A stretch of 64,000 nt of DNA, taken from positions 62,001 through 126,000 of the forward strand of contig NZ_KB899994.1 of NCBI RefSeq assembly GCF_000378505.1, given 5' to 3'. The notes beneath the pieces were generated by a model, which saw only the letters and a program-made list of their open reading frames with translations, did no database searches and was not told where the DNA came from. Shown piece by piece: positions 41,063 to 50,886 of the stretch. The stretch is from Modicisalibacter luteus DSM 23508 (GTDB taxonomy: Bacteria; Pseudomonadota; Gammaproteobacteria; Pseudomonadales; Halomonadaceae). Numbering within the stretch: the stretch's first letter is position 1; every line of letters starts with the position of its first letter. The position numbers and the translations under genes are program-made.

Positions 41063-43345
41063 CTAGATTGAACCGGTGTTCCTGAGTTCGTTATCCGATA
41101 TTTGTGGCGCTTGAACTGAGGTTTCCGGCGGAATGTAGAGCCTGGCGGCATTTGCCAGTACGCTGACTGAACTTAACGCCATCGCACCGGCGGCAATCAC
41201 AGGTGGTATCGGCATCCATACAGCGATGCTCAATGCCAGCAAGTTGTAGGCTATCGAAAAAGCCAGGTTCTGATGCATCAGGCGGTAGGCCGAGCGCGCC
41301 AATCGATGTGCTTGCCACGCTTGGCCGATGCCTGTCGTGAGCAAGGAGATTGCTGCAATGTCGCGCGCCTGTGGCGTAGCTCCGGCGACACTGATGCCTG
41401 TTGTCGCTGTGGCCAGAGCCAGGGTGTCGTTGATCCCGTCACCGACGAATACCGATGGCTTCGGTAGGGTTTCGACCAGTCTGGCCTTGGCGTCCGGTGT
41501 CAGTTCGGCAAAACGCTCGCTGCGGCGAAATCCGCCACGTTGCCCGATCGCATGCACATTAGTCGCCTGATCCCCGCTCAATAACGCCAGGGTGAACGAC
41601 GCGTCACGAAAGTGTGCTACCGCTGCTGCTGCGTCGCGCGTCAATGTCTCATCGAGAATCAGGGTGCCCAACCAGCGTTTTCCCCGTGCCACACCCACGA
41701 TCTTGCCTATACCTTCGTCAATGTCAGGAATATCGATGCCATGCTCGGACAGCCAGCGCGGCGAGCCCACTCGAAGGATGGTGCCTTGTGGCTCATGGAC
41801 CGCAACGCCCAGGCTCGGATGATGAATAGCAGCCAGGCCATCGGCTAGTGCTAGCCCCCGCTCGGTGGCGTGACGACGCAGTGTCTGTGCTACCGGATGA
41901 GTGATGCCCTGTTCCGCTTGGGCGGCGAGACGCAGCACGTCGTCTCCGGAAATGCCGCGAGCAGTGTGGATATCGTGGATACCGAGCAGTCCAGTCGTCA
42001 GGGTGCCAGTCTTGTCAAAGGCGATGCTGCGCGCCCTGGCTAGCGTCTCGAAGGCACTCAGGTCCTTGAAGACGATGCCTTGGCGTAGTCCGCGGGCCGT
42101 TGCTGCCTGCGTGACGACGGGAATGGCCAGGCCCACGGCGCAAGGGCAGGCGACGATCAAGACCGATAGGGACCAGGCGAATGCCTCGTCCAAGTCGACG
42201 CCGCGCGCCAGGACCATGAAAAATGTACCAACGGCAAGCCCCAGAGCAGCGGAGGGCAGCCAGCGGGCGACGCTATCCGATACTTTCTGAAACTCACCCT
42301 TGCGGGCGTATAGCTGCAAGGTGCGGTTGCGCAAGCTATCGATATAGCGATGGCCTAGCTCAGCGTCGACGCGCAGGATCAGGGCGGGTCCGGCATTGAT
42401 ACAGCCAGCTTCGATACGATCGCCTCGCGTCAACAGCACCGGGGTCGTCTCTCCAGTTAGCACCGCGCGGTCGATCAGGGCTTGGTCATTGTCGAGAAAG
42501 CCATCGAAGGGAAGGGCGGCTTGTGCATCGACACTGACCTGATCGCCACATCGAATGTCCTCAAGGGCACTTGATTCCCATTGGCCGTCTCGCCAGACCC
42601 TGGCGCTCTCGGGCGAAAGGCTGTCCAGACTCGCCAGCGCATCCAGGCCATCCTGTCGGCTGGCCAGTTCGACCAGACGACCTGCCAGCAGCAGGGTGAT
42701 CAGCATGACTGCGGTGTCGACATAGACATCGGACGAGCCGCGCCAGAGGTGCCAGGCCGAGAACGTCATGGCGCTGATCACGCCCAGACTGACCAGCACG
42801 TCCATGCCGGGGTGTCCGGCACGCAACGTGCGCCAGGCGGCGCGATAGAAAGGCAATCCTGCATAGCTGACCACGGGCAGGGCAAGAAGGCTAGCCGTCA
42901 GGGCAATAATCCAATCGACCCGCGGGCCCAGGCCATAGTTGAAGTAGAGTAGCGCCGAGGCCATCAGGGTCCACATGCCGAAAGCAATGCTCACACCAAG
43001 CCGAACGAGCAGGGTGCGGCGTGCCTGGGCCAACCGTTCACGGCTGTCCTGGGCGCTGGCCTGGCTGGTCAGGCGGTAACCGAGCGAAGCGACGCTCTTC
43101 TCCAGCGACGCCGGCCCCGTCGTGGTGGGGGCCCAGCGCACCAGCGCCGACGCCGTCACGAAGTTGACGCTGGCATCGAGGACACCGGGCTGTTTCTTGA
43201 GGAAATGCTCGATGGCGAAGGCGCAACTGCTACACCACATGCCCTGTACGACGAAGATGGCGTCACGCGCTTCTGTATTGGTCGTCGTGTCATGGTTCGA
43301 CAGGTCGGCAGGGGGCTCGACGCTGCCAAGCAAACGTTGGGGCAT
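41063..43345 (-). CDS. Heavy-metal P1B-type ATPase, probable Cu+ exporter for oxidase assembly
   Basis: 760 residues, inner membrane. One N-terminal metal-binding domain has GMWCSSCAFAIEHFL (cysteines 38 and 41). The form with Trp before CxxC resembles FixI/CcoI/CopA2-type pumps rather than detoxifying CopA. Eight hydrophobic segments are visible. The metal-path motif is CPCAVGLAIP, the phosphorylation site is FDKTGTLTTG, the HP dipeptide is in GITHPVAQTL, and the hinge is VFVGDGINDTLAL. CPC indicates Cu+ or Ag+. It is divergent from, and separated by 266 bases from, the ACIII-caa3 operon, so supply of copper to the oxidase is plausible but inferred. Confidence 0.93.
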   Translation of the reverse strand: MPQRLLGSVEPPADLSNHDTTTNTEARDAIFVVQGMWCSSCAFAIEHFLKKQPGVLDASVNFVTASALVRWAPTTTGPASLEKSVASLGYRLTSQASAQDSRERLAQARRTLLVRLGVSIAFGMWTLMASALLYFNYGLGPRVDWIIALTASLLALPVVSYAGLPFYRAAWRTLRAGHPGMDVLVSLGVISAMTFSAWHLWRGSSDVYVDTAVMLITLLLAGRLVELASRQDGLDALASLDSLSPESARVWRDGQWESSALEDIRCGDQVSVDAQAALPFDGFLDNDQALIDRAVLTGETTPVLLTRGDRIEAGCINAGPALILRVDAELGHRYIDSLRNRTLQLYARKGEFQKVSDSVARWLPSAALGLAVGTFFMVLARGVDLDEAFAWSLSVLIVACPCAVGLAIPVVTQAATARGLRQGIVFKDLSAFETLARARSIAFDKTGTLTTGLLGIHDIHTARGISGDDVLRLAAQAEQGITHPVAQTLRRHATERGLALADGLAAIHHPSLGVAVHEPQGTILRVGSPRWLSEHGIDIPDIDEGIGKIVGVARGKRWLGTLILDETLTRDAAAAVAHFRDASFTLALLSGDQATNVHAIGQRGGFRRSERFAELTPDAKARLVETLPKPSVFVGDGINDTLALATATTGISVAGATPQARDIAAISLLTTGIGQAWQAHRLARSAYRLMHQNLAFSIAYNLLALSIAVWMPIPPVIAAGAMALSSVSVLANAARLYIPPETSVQAPQISDNELRNTGSI

Positions 43346-43611
43346 GTCCGTCTCGTCGCATTACGGTTTCGTAAAGAGCGTAGTGGAGATCCTCTGGGAT
43401 AACTAAGGAAGTCAGGGCCTGAGCCGGGAACAGTCCCGGTCCCATTGGCTACCGTGTAGTGGTGAAAATTTTCCTTTTTAAACAAGAAAATTCTTAAAAA
43501 CTTTTTGCCTGCTAATTGGCGAGACCAAGCGATCCTTTCCTATAGTTAGTTCCGTTGGGCCGAAAGATGGCGTCATGAGGAGACAATAAGAGCAAGGTCA
43601 GGGAGAGACCG
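43346..43611. other. AT-rich divergent promoter region between P-ATPase and act operon
   Basis: The 266-base gap holds no supported gene. It contains an AT-rich block at about 43463-43505 with the palindrome GAAAATTTTC, then TTGGCG (43516-43521) and TATAGT (43541-43546) spaced by 19 bases, a possible but non-ideal promoter for actA. GGAGA lies close before the actA ATG. Confidence 0.4.
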
Positions 43612-44265
43612 ATGCCACAAATTTTCCCCCGTCGGGCAAATTCACTGGTCAGCATGGCACTCTGGGGAGGCGCCTTCGGCGTCGTGATCCTCATTCTCGT
43701 CGCTGTGACGATTGGAAGTTCGGCTCACGATACCGGGGTATACGCGACACCGGAGCAGCCGGTGCCCTTCAGCCACGAGCATCATGTGAGCGGACTGGGA
43801 TTGGACTGCCAGTACTGTCACACCGGTGTCGAAAAATCCGATTTTGCTGGCCTGCCTCCTACCTATACCTGCATGACCTGCCACTCCCAACTATGGACTA
43901 ACGCCGAGATGCTGGAACCGGTGCGGCAGAGTCTGAAGCGCGACGAGCCAATCAAGTGGGTCCGCGTCCATGATCTGCCTGATTTCACGTATTTCAGTCA
44001 CCGGATACACGTCAATAACGGCGTTGGCTGCGAGTCGTGCCATGGACGTGTCGATGAGATGCCCATCACGACTCAGCAAAAACCACTGACCATGCAGTGG
44101 TGTCTCTCTTGTCATCGTAATCCCGAGCCCAACCTCCGGCCTGCCGACAAAATCACGGCGATGGGCTATGACCCTGCCAAGGACAGTATTCCAGGTCATG
44201 AACTGCTGGAACGCTATGCCATTCGCAAGGACAACCTGACCGAGTGCAGCACATGTCATCGATAA
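43612..44265 (+). CDS. actA: Alternative complex III subunit A, pentahaem cytochrome c
   Basis: 217 residues. One N-terminal membrane helix (about 13-34) anchors a periplasmic domain with five CxxCH sites: CQYCH (66-70), CMTCH, CESCH, CLSCH and, two residues before the end, CSTCH. Histidines outside these sites (HEHHVSG, HRIHVNNG) are likely distal ligands. This matches ActA, which passes electrons from the Fe-S part of ACIII to ActE or the oxidase. It is the first gene of the respiratory operon; its end overlaps the actB start by 13 bases. Confidence 0.94.
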   Translation: MPQIFPRRANSLVSMALWGGAFGVVILILVAVTIGSSAHDTGVYATPEQPVPFSHEHHVSGLGLDCQYCHTGVEKSDFAGLPPTYTCMTCHSQLWTNAEMLEPVRQSLKRDEPIKWVRVHDLPDFTYFSHRIHVNNGVGCESCHGRVDEMPITTQQKPLTMQWCLSCHRNPEPNLRPADKITAMGYDPAKDSIPGHELLERYAIRKDNLTECSTCHR

Positions 44266-47200
44266 GCCACGACGAACTGCAGCACATTCGTGTGCGGCTG
44301 GGCCAGGCGCGAGGACCCCAGTACTGGCGCAGCCTGGAGGAGCTGGCTGAGAGTGAGAGCTTCGGTGAGTTTCTGAATCAGGAATTTCCTCGCCTGGGTG
44401 CCGTCTGGGAAGCACCTATGGATAGGCGCGGCGCACTCAAGCTTATGGCAGCCAGCATGGCACTGGCCGGGTTGACTGCCTGCGGCAGACAGCCGCGAGA
44501 ATTCATCGTTCCTTATGTCAACATGCCCGAGGGCGAGGTGCCGGGCATGCCCCGCTACTACGCTACCTCGCACCTGATCGGCGGCTATGCGCATGGATTG
44601 CTGGCGCAGGCTCACCAGGGGCGTCCGGTCAAGCTGGAGGGCAACCCGGACCATCCGGCTACCCTGGGTGCCTGCGATGCATTCTCCCAAGCCTCGGTAT
44701 TATCGCTCTATGATCCGGATCGCTCGGCCTCAGTGATGAATCGGGGCGAAGTAGCAGGATACGGCAGCTTTCTGATGACCCAGCAGGACAAGCGTCTCGA
44801 GTGGAATCGTACGCAGGGGCAGGGCTTGTGTTTCCTGACTGGCAGCCTGACGTCGCCGAGTCAGCACGCGTCCTTGCAGGCGTTGCTCGAACGTTGGCCC
44901 AAAGCGCGCTGGTACGTCCACGAGCCTATCGATCGCCAGGCCGTCTACGCGGGAAGTGAGCAACTGTTCGGCAGGCCGCTCGAGCCGGTGTATCGTTTCG
45001 ATCGTGCTCGTATCGTCCTGTCGTTGGACAGTGACTTCATGCAGTCCCAGCCCGGATTTTTACGCTATGCCCACGATTTCATGGCACAGCGGCGACCACG
45101 CGATAACGACGGTTTCCTGGCGCGCCTGTACGTCGTGGAATCGACACCGAGCATTACCGGCAGCGTTGCCGACCATCGTTACCGCCTGTCCTTTCATCAT
45201 ATGGAGAACTTCGCTCGGCAACTGGCTAACGCCTTCGAGCTGGACATCGAGCCGCCCGATGAGCCCGCCGTGCCGGAGAGTTGGCTTTCTCCGCTCGTCG
45301 ACGATCTGAAAAGCAATGCAGGCTCCGCCGTGGTGGTGCCTGGCGATCAGCATTCGACAGCGGTGCATGCGATTGCCCAGGCCATCAACGAGAAACTGGG
45401 CGCGTTCGGTAAAACGGTGACATATATCCCTCCGGTAGATGTCAGCCATGCGGCGCGTCCCTTGAACGAGTTGACCCGGGAAATGCAGAACGGCCGGGTG
45501 GAAGCGCTGGTAGTCATGGGCGCCAATCCTGTCTACACGGCACCGGCCGACCTGAACTTTCGGCAAGCGTATCGTCAGGTCCCGTGGCGGCTGCATTGGG
45601 GCGAATATTACGACGAGACAGGGCAGATGTCGCACTGGCACATCCCGGCTTGTCACCCGCTCGAGACCTGGGCCGACGCCCGCGCTTACGATGGTACGGT
45701 CAGCCTGTTGCAGCCCTTGATTCAACCGCTGCACGGCGGCAAGAGTGCACTTCAATTCCTGGCAGCCCTGGAGCAAGGCACCGAGGAAGACGCTCGCCAG
45801 CTGTTGATCGACTATTGGCTCGACCAGCATGCAGCTGGTGATTTTGAAACGTTCTGGCGGCGTAGCCTGCGCGACGGGATTGTCGCCGACAGCGCTTTCT
45901 CCACTCAAACCCCTGCGCTGCGTGAAGACTGGGCGCCAGCGCTGTCGTTCGCGTCCGGCGAGCGTCTTCCCGACGATGCCATCACGCTGCAGTTGCAGCC
46001 CGATCCGGCAGTCTGGGACGGTGCTTATGCCAATAATGGCTGGTTGCAGGAACTGCCGCGGCCATTGTCCAAGCTGACCTGGAATAACGCCTTATTGATC
46101 AGTCCCGTGCTCGCGCAGGAGTACGGGCTGAAAGAAGGCGATGTAGTACGCGTTAAAGCGCAAACCAGCGAGGTTCAGGTCGAGGTGCCCGTATATCCGC
46201 TGCCGGGGATGCCGGATCGTGCCGTTACTCTGCAGCTTGGGTATGGCCGAGAAGGGATCGGACATATTGCTGATGGCGTAGGAAGCGACGCCTACGTTTT
46301 TCATACCACGGACCACCCTTGGGCGAGCCCGGTCACACTGGAAAAACTGGATCGCCACGAAACGTTAGCTACGACTCAGAATCACCATGCTATTCATGGG
46401 CGTGACCTGATCCGCGCCACCACGCTCGAGGAATATCGCAAGCATCCCGAGTTCGCCAAGCATCCGGGCCCCCACGAATCCCTGTATCCCGAACCGTGGC
46501 CCGCCGAGCGGGAGGCTGAATACGCGTGGGGTATGGCGGTCGATCTCACCGCTTGTATCGGCTGCAATGCCTGCGTTACGGCCTGCCAGGCCGAGAACAA
46601 TATCCCCATCGTTGGCCCCGAGGAGGTCTCGCGCGGCCGCGAAATGCACTGGATTCGTATCGATCGTTATTTCGAAGGGCCTCCGGAAAGTCCGCACCTG
46701 ATTTTCCAGCCAGTGCTGTGCATGCACTGTGAGAACGCGCCGTGTGAGTATGTCTGTCCCGTCGGGGCCACGCAGCACTCCGCCTCGGGGCTCAATGAGA
46801 TGATATACAACCGCTGTATCGGTACGCGTTACTGCTCGCAGAACTGCCCGTACAAGGTACGACGCTTCAATTGGTTCGATTATACCGGCGAGCAGGCAAC
46901 CTATACCCAGCCTGAACCCGTCCACAATCCCGAGGTCACGGTTCGCTCGCGCGGGGTCATGGAAAAATGCACTTTCTGCGTCCAGCGTATCAACCGAGCG
47001 CGCATCACGGCGGATATCGAAGATGAGCCGATCCCGGATGGCGCTCTGCAAACCGCCTGTCAGCAGGCCTGCCCGACCCAGGCCATCGTGTTTGGTGATA
47101 TCAGCGACGAACAGAGCCACGTCAAGCGGCTCAAGAACCACCCGCTGAACTATGGCATGCTCGAACACCTCAACATTCGACCGCGTGTGTCATACCTGGC

Positions 47201-47378
47201 CGGTGTCGGCAATCCCAACAAGGAGGTCGAGGCGCCGCAGTCCGATCCGCTGGTAGCACCGGAAAAAGAAAAGGCCGATATACATCAGGCCTCGGTGAAT
47301 GGGCGCGACGATGACGAGCAGGTTGTCAGGATCTTCGAGCCCGCCACGGCGGCCAACGGCCAGGGAGGGACGACATGA
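44253..47378 (+). CDS. actB: Alternative complex III subunit B, MoCo-like and Fe-S protein
   Basis: 1041 residues from the ATG at 44253 (a GTG at 44244 is also in frame). A twin-arginine-type signal lies in MDRRGALKLMAASMALAGL. The first about 730 residues resemble molybdopterin oxidoreductases; ACIII ActB is known to lack the cofactor. The C-terminal ferredoxin module has CIGCNACVTACQAEN (from 768), CMHCENAPCEYVCPVGA, CIGTRYCSQNCPYKVRRF and CTFCVQRI ... ACQQACPTQA, enough cysteines for four clusters. It is the central electron path of the complex. It overlaps actC by 4 bases. Confidence 0.94.
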   Translation: MSSISHDELQHIRVRLGQARGPQYWRSLEELAESESFGEFLNQEFPRLGAVWEAPMDRRGALKLMAASMALAGLTACGRQPREFIVPYVNMPEGEVPGMPRYYATSHLIGGYAHGLLAQAHQGRPVKLEGNPDHPATLGACDAFSQASVLSLYDPDRSASVMNRGEVAGYGSFLMTQQDKRLEWNRTQGQGLCFLTGSLTSPSQHASLQALLERWPKARWYVHEPIDRQAVYAGSEQLFGRPLEPVYRFDRARIVLSLDSDFMQSQPGFLRYAHDFMAQRRPRDNDGFLARLYVVESTPSITGSVADHRYRLSFHHMENFARQLANAFELDIEPPDEPAVPESWLSPLVDDLKSNAGSAVVVPGDQHSTAVHAIAQAINEKLGAFGKTVTYIPPVDVSHAARPLNELTREMQNGRVEALVVMGANPVYTAPADLNFRQAYRQVPWRLHWGEYYDETGQMSHWHIPACHPLETWADARAYDGTVSLLQPLIQPLHGGKSALQFLAALEQGTEEDARQLLIDYWLDQHAAGDFETFWRRSLRDGIVADSAFSTQTPALREDWAPALSFASGERLPDDAITLQLQPDPAVWDGAYANNGWLQELPRPLSKLTWNNALLISPVLAQEYGLKEGDVVRVKAQTSEVQVEVPVYPLPGMPDRAVTLQLGYGREGIGHIADGVGSDAYVFHTTDHPWASPVTLEKLDRHETLATTQNHHAIHGRDLIRATTLEEYRKHPEFAKHPGPHESLYPEPWPAEREAEYAWGMAVDLTACIGCNACVTACQAENNIPIVGPEEVSRGREMHWIRIDRYFEGPPESPHLIFQPVLCMHCENAPCEYVCPVGATQHSASGLNEMIYNRCIGTRYCSQNCPYKVRRFNWFDYTGEQATYTQPEPVHNPEVTVRSRGVMEKCTFCVQRINRARITADIEDEPIPDGALQTACQQACPTQAIVFGDISDEQSHVKRLKNHPLNYGMLEHLNIRPRVSYLAGVGNPNKEVEAPQSDPLVAPEKEKADIHQASVNGRDDDEQVVRIFEPATAANGQGGTT

Positions 47379-48739
47379 ATCGGCACGACAAGCATCGTCC
47401 CTTGCTTCCCCCCGATCTCACCCATGCCCGGCTGACCGAACGTATCAGCAATCTGGTACTGCGAGATCCCTCGCCACGCTCGTGGTTCGTGGCGCTACTC
47501 GTCTGCGGGTTGGTCGCACTGATGTTCTTTGGTGCCCTGGGTTACATATTCGAGGTGGGGGTTGGGCTGTTCGGCATCAATATTCCTGTCGCCTGGGGCT
47601 TTCCCATTACCAATACGATCTGGTGGATCGGGATTGCCCACGCCGGAACGTTGATTTCCGCCGTGCTGTTGCTTACCCGTCAACCCTGGCGCGCTTCGAT
47701 CAACCGTTTCGCCGAAGCCATGGCCATGTTTGCCGTGGTGCTCGCCGGGGCCTATCCGATCATTCACTTGGGGCGCCCCTGGTTCTTCTATTACCTACTG
47801 CCATACCCCAACGACATGGAGTTATGGCCACAGTGGCGCAGCCCTCTGGTATGGGATTTCTTCGCCATCTTCACTTACCTGACCTTCACGGCGACTTTCA
47901 TGTACCTGAGCCTGCTGCCCGATCTGGCGACCCTGCGCGACCGGGCCTCGAGCTGGTTCGGTCGGGTGTTCTACGGCACGCTGGCCATTGGTTGGCGGGG
48001 GTCGGCTACACACTGGGCGCGCTACGAGAAGGCCAACATGATCCTCTCTTCGGTGGCAGCCCCCATTGTGGTGGCTGTCACCGGTATCATCTCGCTGGAT
48101 CTGGCGATATCCATCGTGCCCGGTTATCACTTCACCATCTTTCCACCGTACTTCGTGGCCGGGGCGCTGTTCTCGGGATTTTCGACCGTGGCACTACTCG
48201 CTGTCGTGCTGCGTAGCATGTTCGGGCTCCAGGACCTGGTCACGCGTACGCACCTCGACTACTTGGGGCGCATGATGCTGCTGTTCGCCCTGGTCGTCGA
48301 TTACGCCTACACCCAAGAAATATTCTTTGCCTGGTACTCCGGCGAGGACTACTACCGCTACGTGTATATCGACCGCTGGACGGGGCCCTATGCTCCAGTC
48401 TGGTGGAGCATGATCTTCTGCAACGTGGTGTTGGTGCAGCTGCTGTGGTTCAAGCGTGTGCGCCGTTCACCGATCGCTATGCTGTGCCTGGCGATCACCA
48501 GCGATATCGGTATGTGGCTAGAGCGCTTTCAGATCGTCTTCACGTCAACGCATGCCGATTACATGCCGTCCGCATGGGGCGAGGCGTGGCCGACGGTTTG
48601 GGACTGGGCCGTCTTTATCGGTTCGCTGGGTGTCTTCGGAGTGCTGTTGCTGCTCTTCGTGCGCATCATGCCGCTGATTTCGCTGCATGACATGCGAGGG
48701 CTCATCGCCAAGCGCAACAAGGGAGGCGACGATGGCTGA
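47375..48739 (+). CDS. actC: Alternative complex III subunit C, NrfD-like quinol-binding membrane protein
   Basis: 454 residues with about ten hydrophobic segments. NrfD/PsrC-type features include WWIGIAHAGTLISAVLLL, the LGRPWFFYYLLPYPN loop, HWARYEKANMI, and TRTHLDYLGRMMLLF. ActC is the expected quinol-oxidising and possibly proton-translocating subunit. Begins at an ATGA overlap with actB and shares its last 8 bases with actD, so translation is tightly coupled. Confidence 0.94.
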   Translation: MNRHDKHRPLLPPDLTHARLTERISNLVLRDPSPRSWFVALLVCGLVALMFFGALGYIFEVGVGLFGINIPVAWGFPITNTIWWIGIAHAGTLISAVLLLTRQPWRASINRFAEAMAMFAVVLAGAYPIIHLGRPWFFYYLLPYPNDMELWPQWRSPLVWDFFAIFTYLTFTATFMYLSLLPDLATLRDRASSWFGRVFYGTLAIGWRGSATHWARYEKANMILSSVAAPIVVAVTGIISLDLAISIVPGYHFTIFPPYFVAGALFSGFSTVALLAVVLRSMFGLQDLVTRTHLDYLGRMMLLFALVVDYAYTQEIFFAWYSGEDYYRYVYIDRWTGPYAPVWWSMIFCNVVLVQLLWFKRVRRSPIAMLCLAITSDIGMWLERFQIVFTSTHADYMPSAWGEAWPTVWDWAVFIGSLGVFGVLLLLFVRIMPLISLHDMRGLIAKRNKGGDDG

Positions 48740-49262
48740 GGAGTATGGCGTCATGGCGCGCTTCGAGACTGCCGAGGCCCTGGTAGCGGCAGTGCAGGGC
48801 ATGCGCAAGGCCGGTTACCGGCGACTTGAACCCTGCGTGCCGTATCCGGTGGAAGGGCTGACAGAGGCCATGGCGTTCAAGCCACGCTGGGTGCCGATCA
48901 TCTCGTTAGTCGCAGCCATCCTTGGGGCGGCTGGTATTTATTTCATGCAGTGGTACGCCAGCGTGCTGAGTTACCCGTTCGTCGTGGGCGGTAAGCCATT
49001 GCACAGTTGGCCGGCGTTCCTGATTCCGGCGTTCGTGTTCGGGTTGCTCTTCGCGGTAGTGGGGGCGGCCGTGGCCATGCTTTTCGGCAACCGCTTGCCC
49101 CGGCCGTATCATCCGGCTTTCAACGTCAGCGCGTTCGATCGCGCCACGGACGATGGCTACTTTCTGCTCGTTAGCCGCCACGATACTCGTTACGCCGGGG
49201 GGAGAACGCGTGAGCGCCTGAAGGAACTCGCGGCGGTCGAGGTCTGGGAGGTGCCGGAATGA
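48732..49262 (+). CDS. actD: Alternative complex III subunit D
   Basis: 176 residues. Starts MAEEYGVMARFETAEALVAAVQGM at the ATG overlapping the actC end. The soluble N-terminal part (GYRRLEPCVPYPVEGL) precedes two membrane helices (about 55-77 and 98-122), then a cytosolic tail DRATDDGYFLLVSRHD. This is the DUF3341 layout of ActD, a small membrane subunit with no cofactor. Its exact role is structural as far as known. Overlaps actE by 4 bases. Confidence 0.92.
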   Translation: MAEEYGVMARFETAEALVAAVQGMRKAGYRRLEPCVPYPVEGLTEAMAFKPRWVPIISLVAAILGAAGIYFMQWYASVLSYPFVVGGKPLHSWPAFLIPAFVFGLLFAVVGAAVAMLFGNRLPRPYHPAFNVSAFDRATDDGYFLLVSRHDTRYAGGRTRERLKELAAVEVWEVPE

Positions 49263-49855
49263 GCCGCCTGATGGGGCTTGCCATCCTGACTCTGGGGCTG
49301 GTCATGTCGTTGACGGCCTGTGATCAGGAACCGATGGCCAACCAGCCCAAGTACGAGACCTACGAAGCAGCACCAGAATGGCCTGACAATCAATCGGCGC
49401 GCGACCCCGTCGCGGGTACCGTGCCCCGCGATGCGCCGGTCGAGCTGTCCGTGTCGGACACCTTGCCGATGCCATTGACGCGGGAACTGCTCGAGCGGGG
49501 CCAGGCGCAGTTCAATATTTACTGCTCGCCCTGCCACGCACGCACCGGCTATGGCAACGGCATGATCGTGCAGCGCGGATTTCCGTCGCCGCCGTCGTTG
49601 CATAACGACCGTCTGCGCAATGCGCCGTTGCGCCATTTCTACGACGTCATTACCGATGGCTATGGGGTGATGTATTCCTACGCCGATCGCGTGCCGCCAC
49701 ATGACCGTTGGGCCATTGCTGCATATATCCAGGCCTTGCAGCTTTCGCAGTATGCCCGTTTTGAGGACTTGACGAAGGAGCAGCGTGCCAAGCTGCCTCA
49801 GCAGGACTCGACAGCGACAGAAACCACCACATCGGCAGGGGGGGGCCGCCAATGA
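49259..49855 (+). CDS. actE: Alternative complex III subunit E, lipid-anchored cytochrome c
   Basis: 198 residues. Lipobox SLTAC places the modified cysteine at 21. A single haem site CSPCHARTGYG starts at residue 89, with MIVQRGFPSPPSLH and VMYSYADRVPPHDRWAIAAYIQAL (likely distal Met in the VMYSYA turn) typical of ActE. It is the electron exit toward the oxidase. The C-terminal tail is low complexity (TATETTTSAGGG). ATGA overlap with actF. Confidence 0.93.
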   Translation: MSRLMGLAILTLGLVMSLTACDQEPMANQPKYETYEAAPEWPDNQSARDPVAGTVPRDAPVELSVSDTLPMPLTRELLERGQAQFNIYCSPCHARTGYGNGMIVQRGFPSPPSLHNDRLRNAPLRHFYDVITDGYGVMYSYADRVPPHDRWAIAAYIQALQLSQYARFEDLTKEQRAKLPQQDSTATETTTSAGGGRQ

Positions 49856-50886
49856 CGAGACCGCTGGTACCGATCATCGGCCTGGTGGCCCTGGCCATAT
49901 GCGTTATCGGCGCTTTCTACGATTGGACGGCGTTCCTGCGTAGCTGGTTGGTAGCTTCGCTGACCTGGGGGGCGCTGCCGCTGGGTGCCATTGCCGTATT
50001 AATGACCTTCGGCATGACCGGCGGCGCCTGGGGACAGGCGAGCCAGACGGTGTGGCGTGCCTTGGCGGGGACCATGCCCTTGTTCGCCCTGGCCATGTTG
50101 CCCTTGCTTTTGGGTACTGATGAGCTGTTCTCCTGGACGCGGCCAGCAAGTGAATTGCCGGAGGTAGTGCGGCGCAAGTTGCTCTATCTCAACGAGCCTT
50201 TTCTGCTGGTGCGCTGGGCAATCTATTTTGCCGTGTGGCTGGGGCTTGCCTGGCTGATAGTGTACAAGGCGCGCCTTAGCAGGTCTGTCGCGGCGCCGGG
50301 GCTGATCCTGTGGGTATTCACCCTGACATTCTTCTCCACTGACTGGTACATGTCGTTGGAGCCTGAATTCTATTCGGATGTGTTCGGCCTGGAGCGGATC
50401 TGTGCCATGACGGCCAGCGGCATGGCAGTAGGCATGTGGATTCTTGCCCCGCATGTCACGCCGTCGATTCGCAAGGACATTGCCAACATCTGGCTTGCCG
50501 TACTGCTGAGTTGGGCATTCATGGGGTTCTCTCAGTTGATTATCGTCTGGTCGGGCAATATTCCTGACGAGATCGTCTGGTACATCCACCGTACCGAAGG
50601 CGCCTGGCACTGGATCGGCCGGGCGTCGTTCGTACTGTTCATGCTGGTTCCCTTTGCCATCCTGCTATCCACGGCTGCCAAGCAAAGCCGGACATGGCTG
50701 CGCATTGCCGCTGGTATCTGTCTCATCGGTTATGTGCTGCAAACGCATTGGATGGTATTACCCGCGTTTGAGGAATGGCGCTCGGTCCAGACCTGGCTCG
50801 ATCCGTCAGCCCTGGTGGCGCTAGGCGGCGGTTTTCTCTGGTTGATAGGACGAAGCCTGCAACGTCAGGAGAAGCGCAATGAGTGA
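49852..50886 (+). CDS. actF: Alternative complex III subunit F, NrfD-like membrane protein
   Basis: 344 residues, about ten hydrophobic segments, a shorter relative of ActC. Features: LLGTDELFSWTRP, LYLNEPFLLVRWAIYFAVWLGL, FSTDWYMSLEPEFYSDVFG and WYIHRTEGAWHWIGRAS. ActF is the second quinone-reductase-like membrane subunit of ACIII. It overlaps the next gene by 8 bases. Confidence 0.92.
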   Translation: MTRPLVPIIGLVALAICVIGAFYDWTAFLRSWLVASLTWGALPLGAIAVLMTFGMTGGAWGQASQTVWRALAGTMPLFALAMLPLLLGTDELFSWTRPASELPEVVRRKLLYLNEPFLLVRWAIYFAVWLGLAWLIVYKARLSRSVAAPGLILWVFTLTFFSTDWYMSLEPEFYSDVFGLERICAMTASGMAVGMWILAPHVTPSIRKDIANIWLAVLLSWAFMGFSQLIIVWSGNIPDEIVWYIHRTEGAWHWIGRASFVLFMLVPFAILLSTAAKQSRTWLRIAAGICLIGYVLQTHWMVLPAFEEWRSVQTWLDPSALVALGGGFLWLIGRSLQRQEKRNE

